A stretch of DNA of 64,000 nt from Linnemannia elongata. Lineage: Eukaryota; Mortierellomycota; Mortierellomycetes; Mortierellales; Mortierellaceae. A model generated the notes under the pieces. That model had not been told where the DNA came from and made no database searches. It saw only the letters and a program-made list of their open reading frames with translations. Shown in pieces: positions 63,928 through 64,000 of the stretch (within the stretch, counting starts at the first letter, position 1; each line of letters begins with the position of its first letter). The stretch lies in contig JAXBDG010000008.1 of assembly GCA_036320915.1 (NCBI GenBank), forward strand, positions 124,001 to 188,000, read 5' to 3'. The position numbers and the translations under genes are program-made.

Positions 63928-64000
63928 CTAATTGATACGCTTGCTGTGACCCTTCCACTCCTGCTCCCTCAAAACATACTTTTGCAGTTTGCCTGTGCTC
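63928..64000 (-). CDS. C-terminus of an AMP-binding (acyl-CoA synthetase-like) enzyme, partial
   Basis: Running in from the right edge on the minus strand, the frame reads STGKLQKYVLREQEWKGHSK and stops at 63928-63930. TGKLQKYVLRE is the conserved end of the adenylate-forming enzyme C-terminal domain; its Lys contacts the carboxylate and AMP during adenylation. The gene is tail to tail with the PP2C gene, separated by about 290 bp. Only the last about 23 residues are inside the window, so the subfamily (fatty acyl, acetyl or other CoA ligase) cannot be told. Confidence 0.75.
   Translation of the reverse strand, partial: STGKLQKYVLREQEWKGHSKRIN

Overview
This window is eukaryotic and reads as fungal nuclear DNA, most likely from an early-diverging filamentous fungus close to Mortierella (Mucoromycota/Mortierellomycotina). 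That placement is an inference. It rests on short GT-AG introns (about 60-190 nt), CT-rich promoters with TATA boxes, long A/T homopolymers, C-rich third codon positions in the conserved genes, and gene families known to be expanded in that group: HSPA12-like Hsp70s, Crinkler-type effectors, WD40-tailed proteins and DUF6589 proteins.

Left part (1-27 kb) is conventional. It holds an exon fragment at the edge, an intact POT/PTR2 oligopeptide transporter (4478-6321), the 40S ribosomal protein S19 gene in four exons (7442-8825), a 1488-residue Gln/Ser/Asn-rich membrane-anchored-looking protein (minus, 10515-14981), a two-exon coiled-coil protein (minus, 20620-22546) and an HSPA12-type Hsp70-like ATPase (24758-26994). 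Intergenic regions are long (1-5 kb) and rich in homopolymers and microsatellites.

Middle part (27-60 kb) is an accessory, repeat-rich compartment. It contains decayed WD40 gene tails, two copies of an approximately 0.8-kb dispersed repeat, degenerate minisatellites and five short fragments of the large-subunit rRNA gene. It also holds a DUF6589 gene with a GC-AG intron, a RecQ-like helicase broken in motif VI, and a Crinkler-like header/NTPase/nuclease gene with a nonsense codon and a frameshift. Pseudogenes of pirin and of a ceramide synthase stop next to rRNA-fragment repeats. Two small secreted proteins, a secreted-protein pseudogene, a SET-domain protein, a pair of zinc-finger/coiled-coil paralogues (one frameshifted), a Tc1/mariner-like remnant and an unrecognised eight-exon gene complete it.

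Right part (60-64 kb) returns to conserved genes: an eight-exon PP2C phosphatase of the Ptc2/Ptc3 type (61718-63640) and, tail to tail with it, the C-terminus of an AMP-binding acyl-CoA-synthetase-like enzyme running off the edge.

The most unusual signal is the association of LSU rRNA (peptidyl-transferase-region) fragments with simple-repeat tracts, a dispersed repeat and truncated host genes, alongside the DUF6589 / RecQ-like / Crinkler cluster. Splice models and lesions were read by eye; no database search was run.
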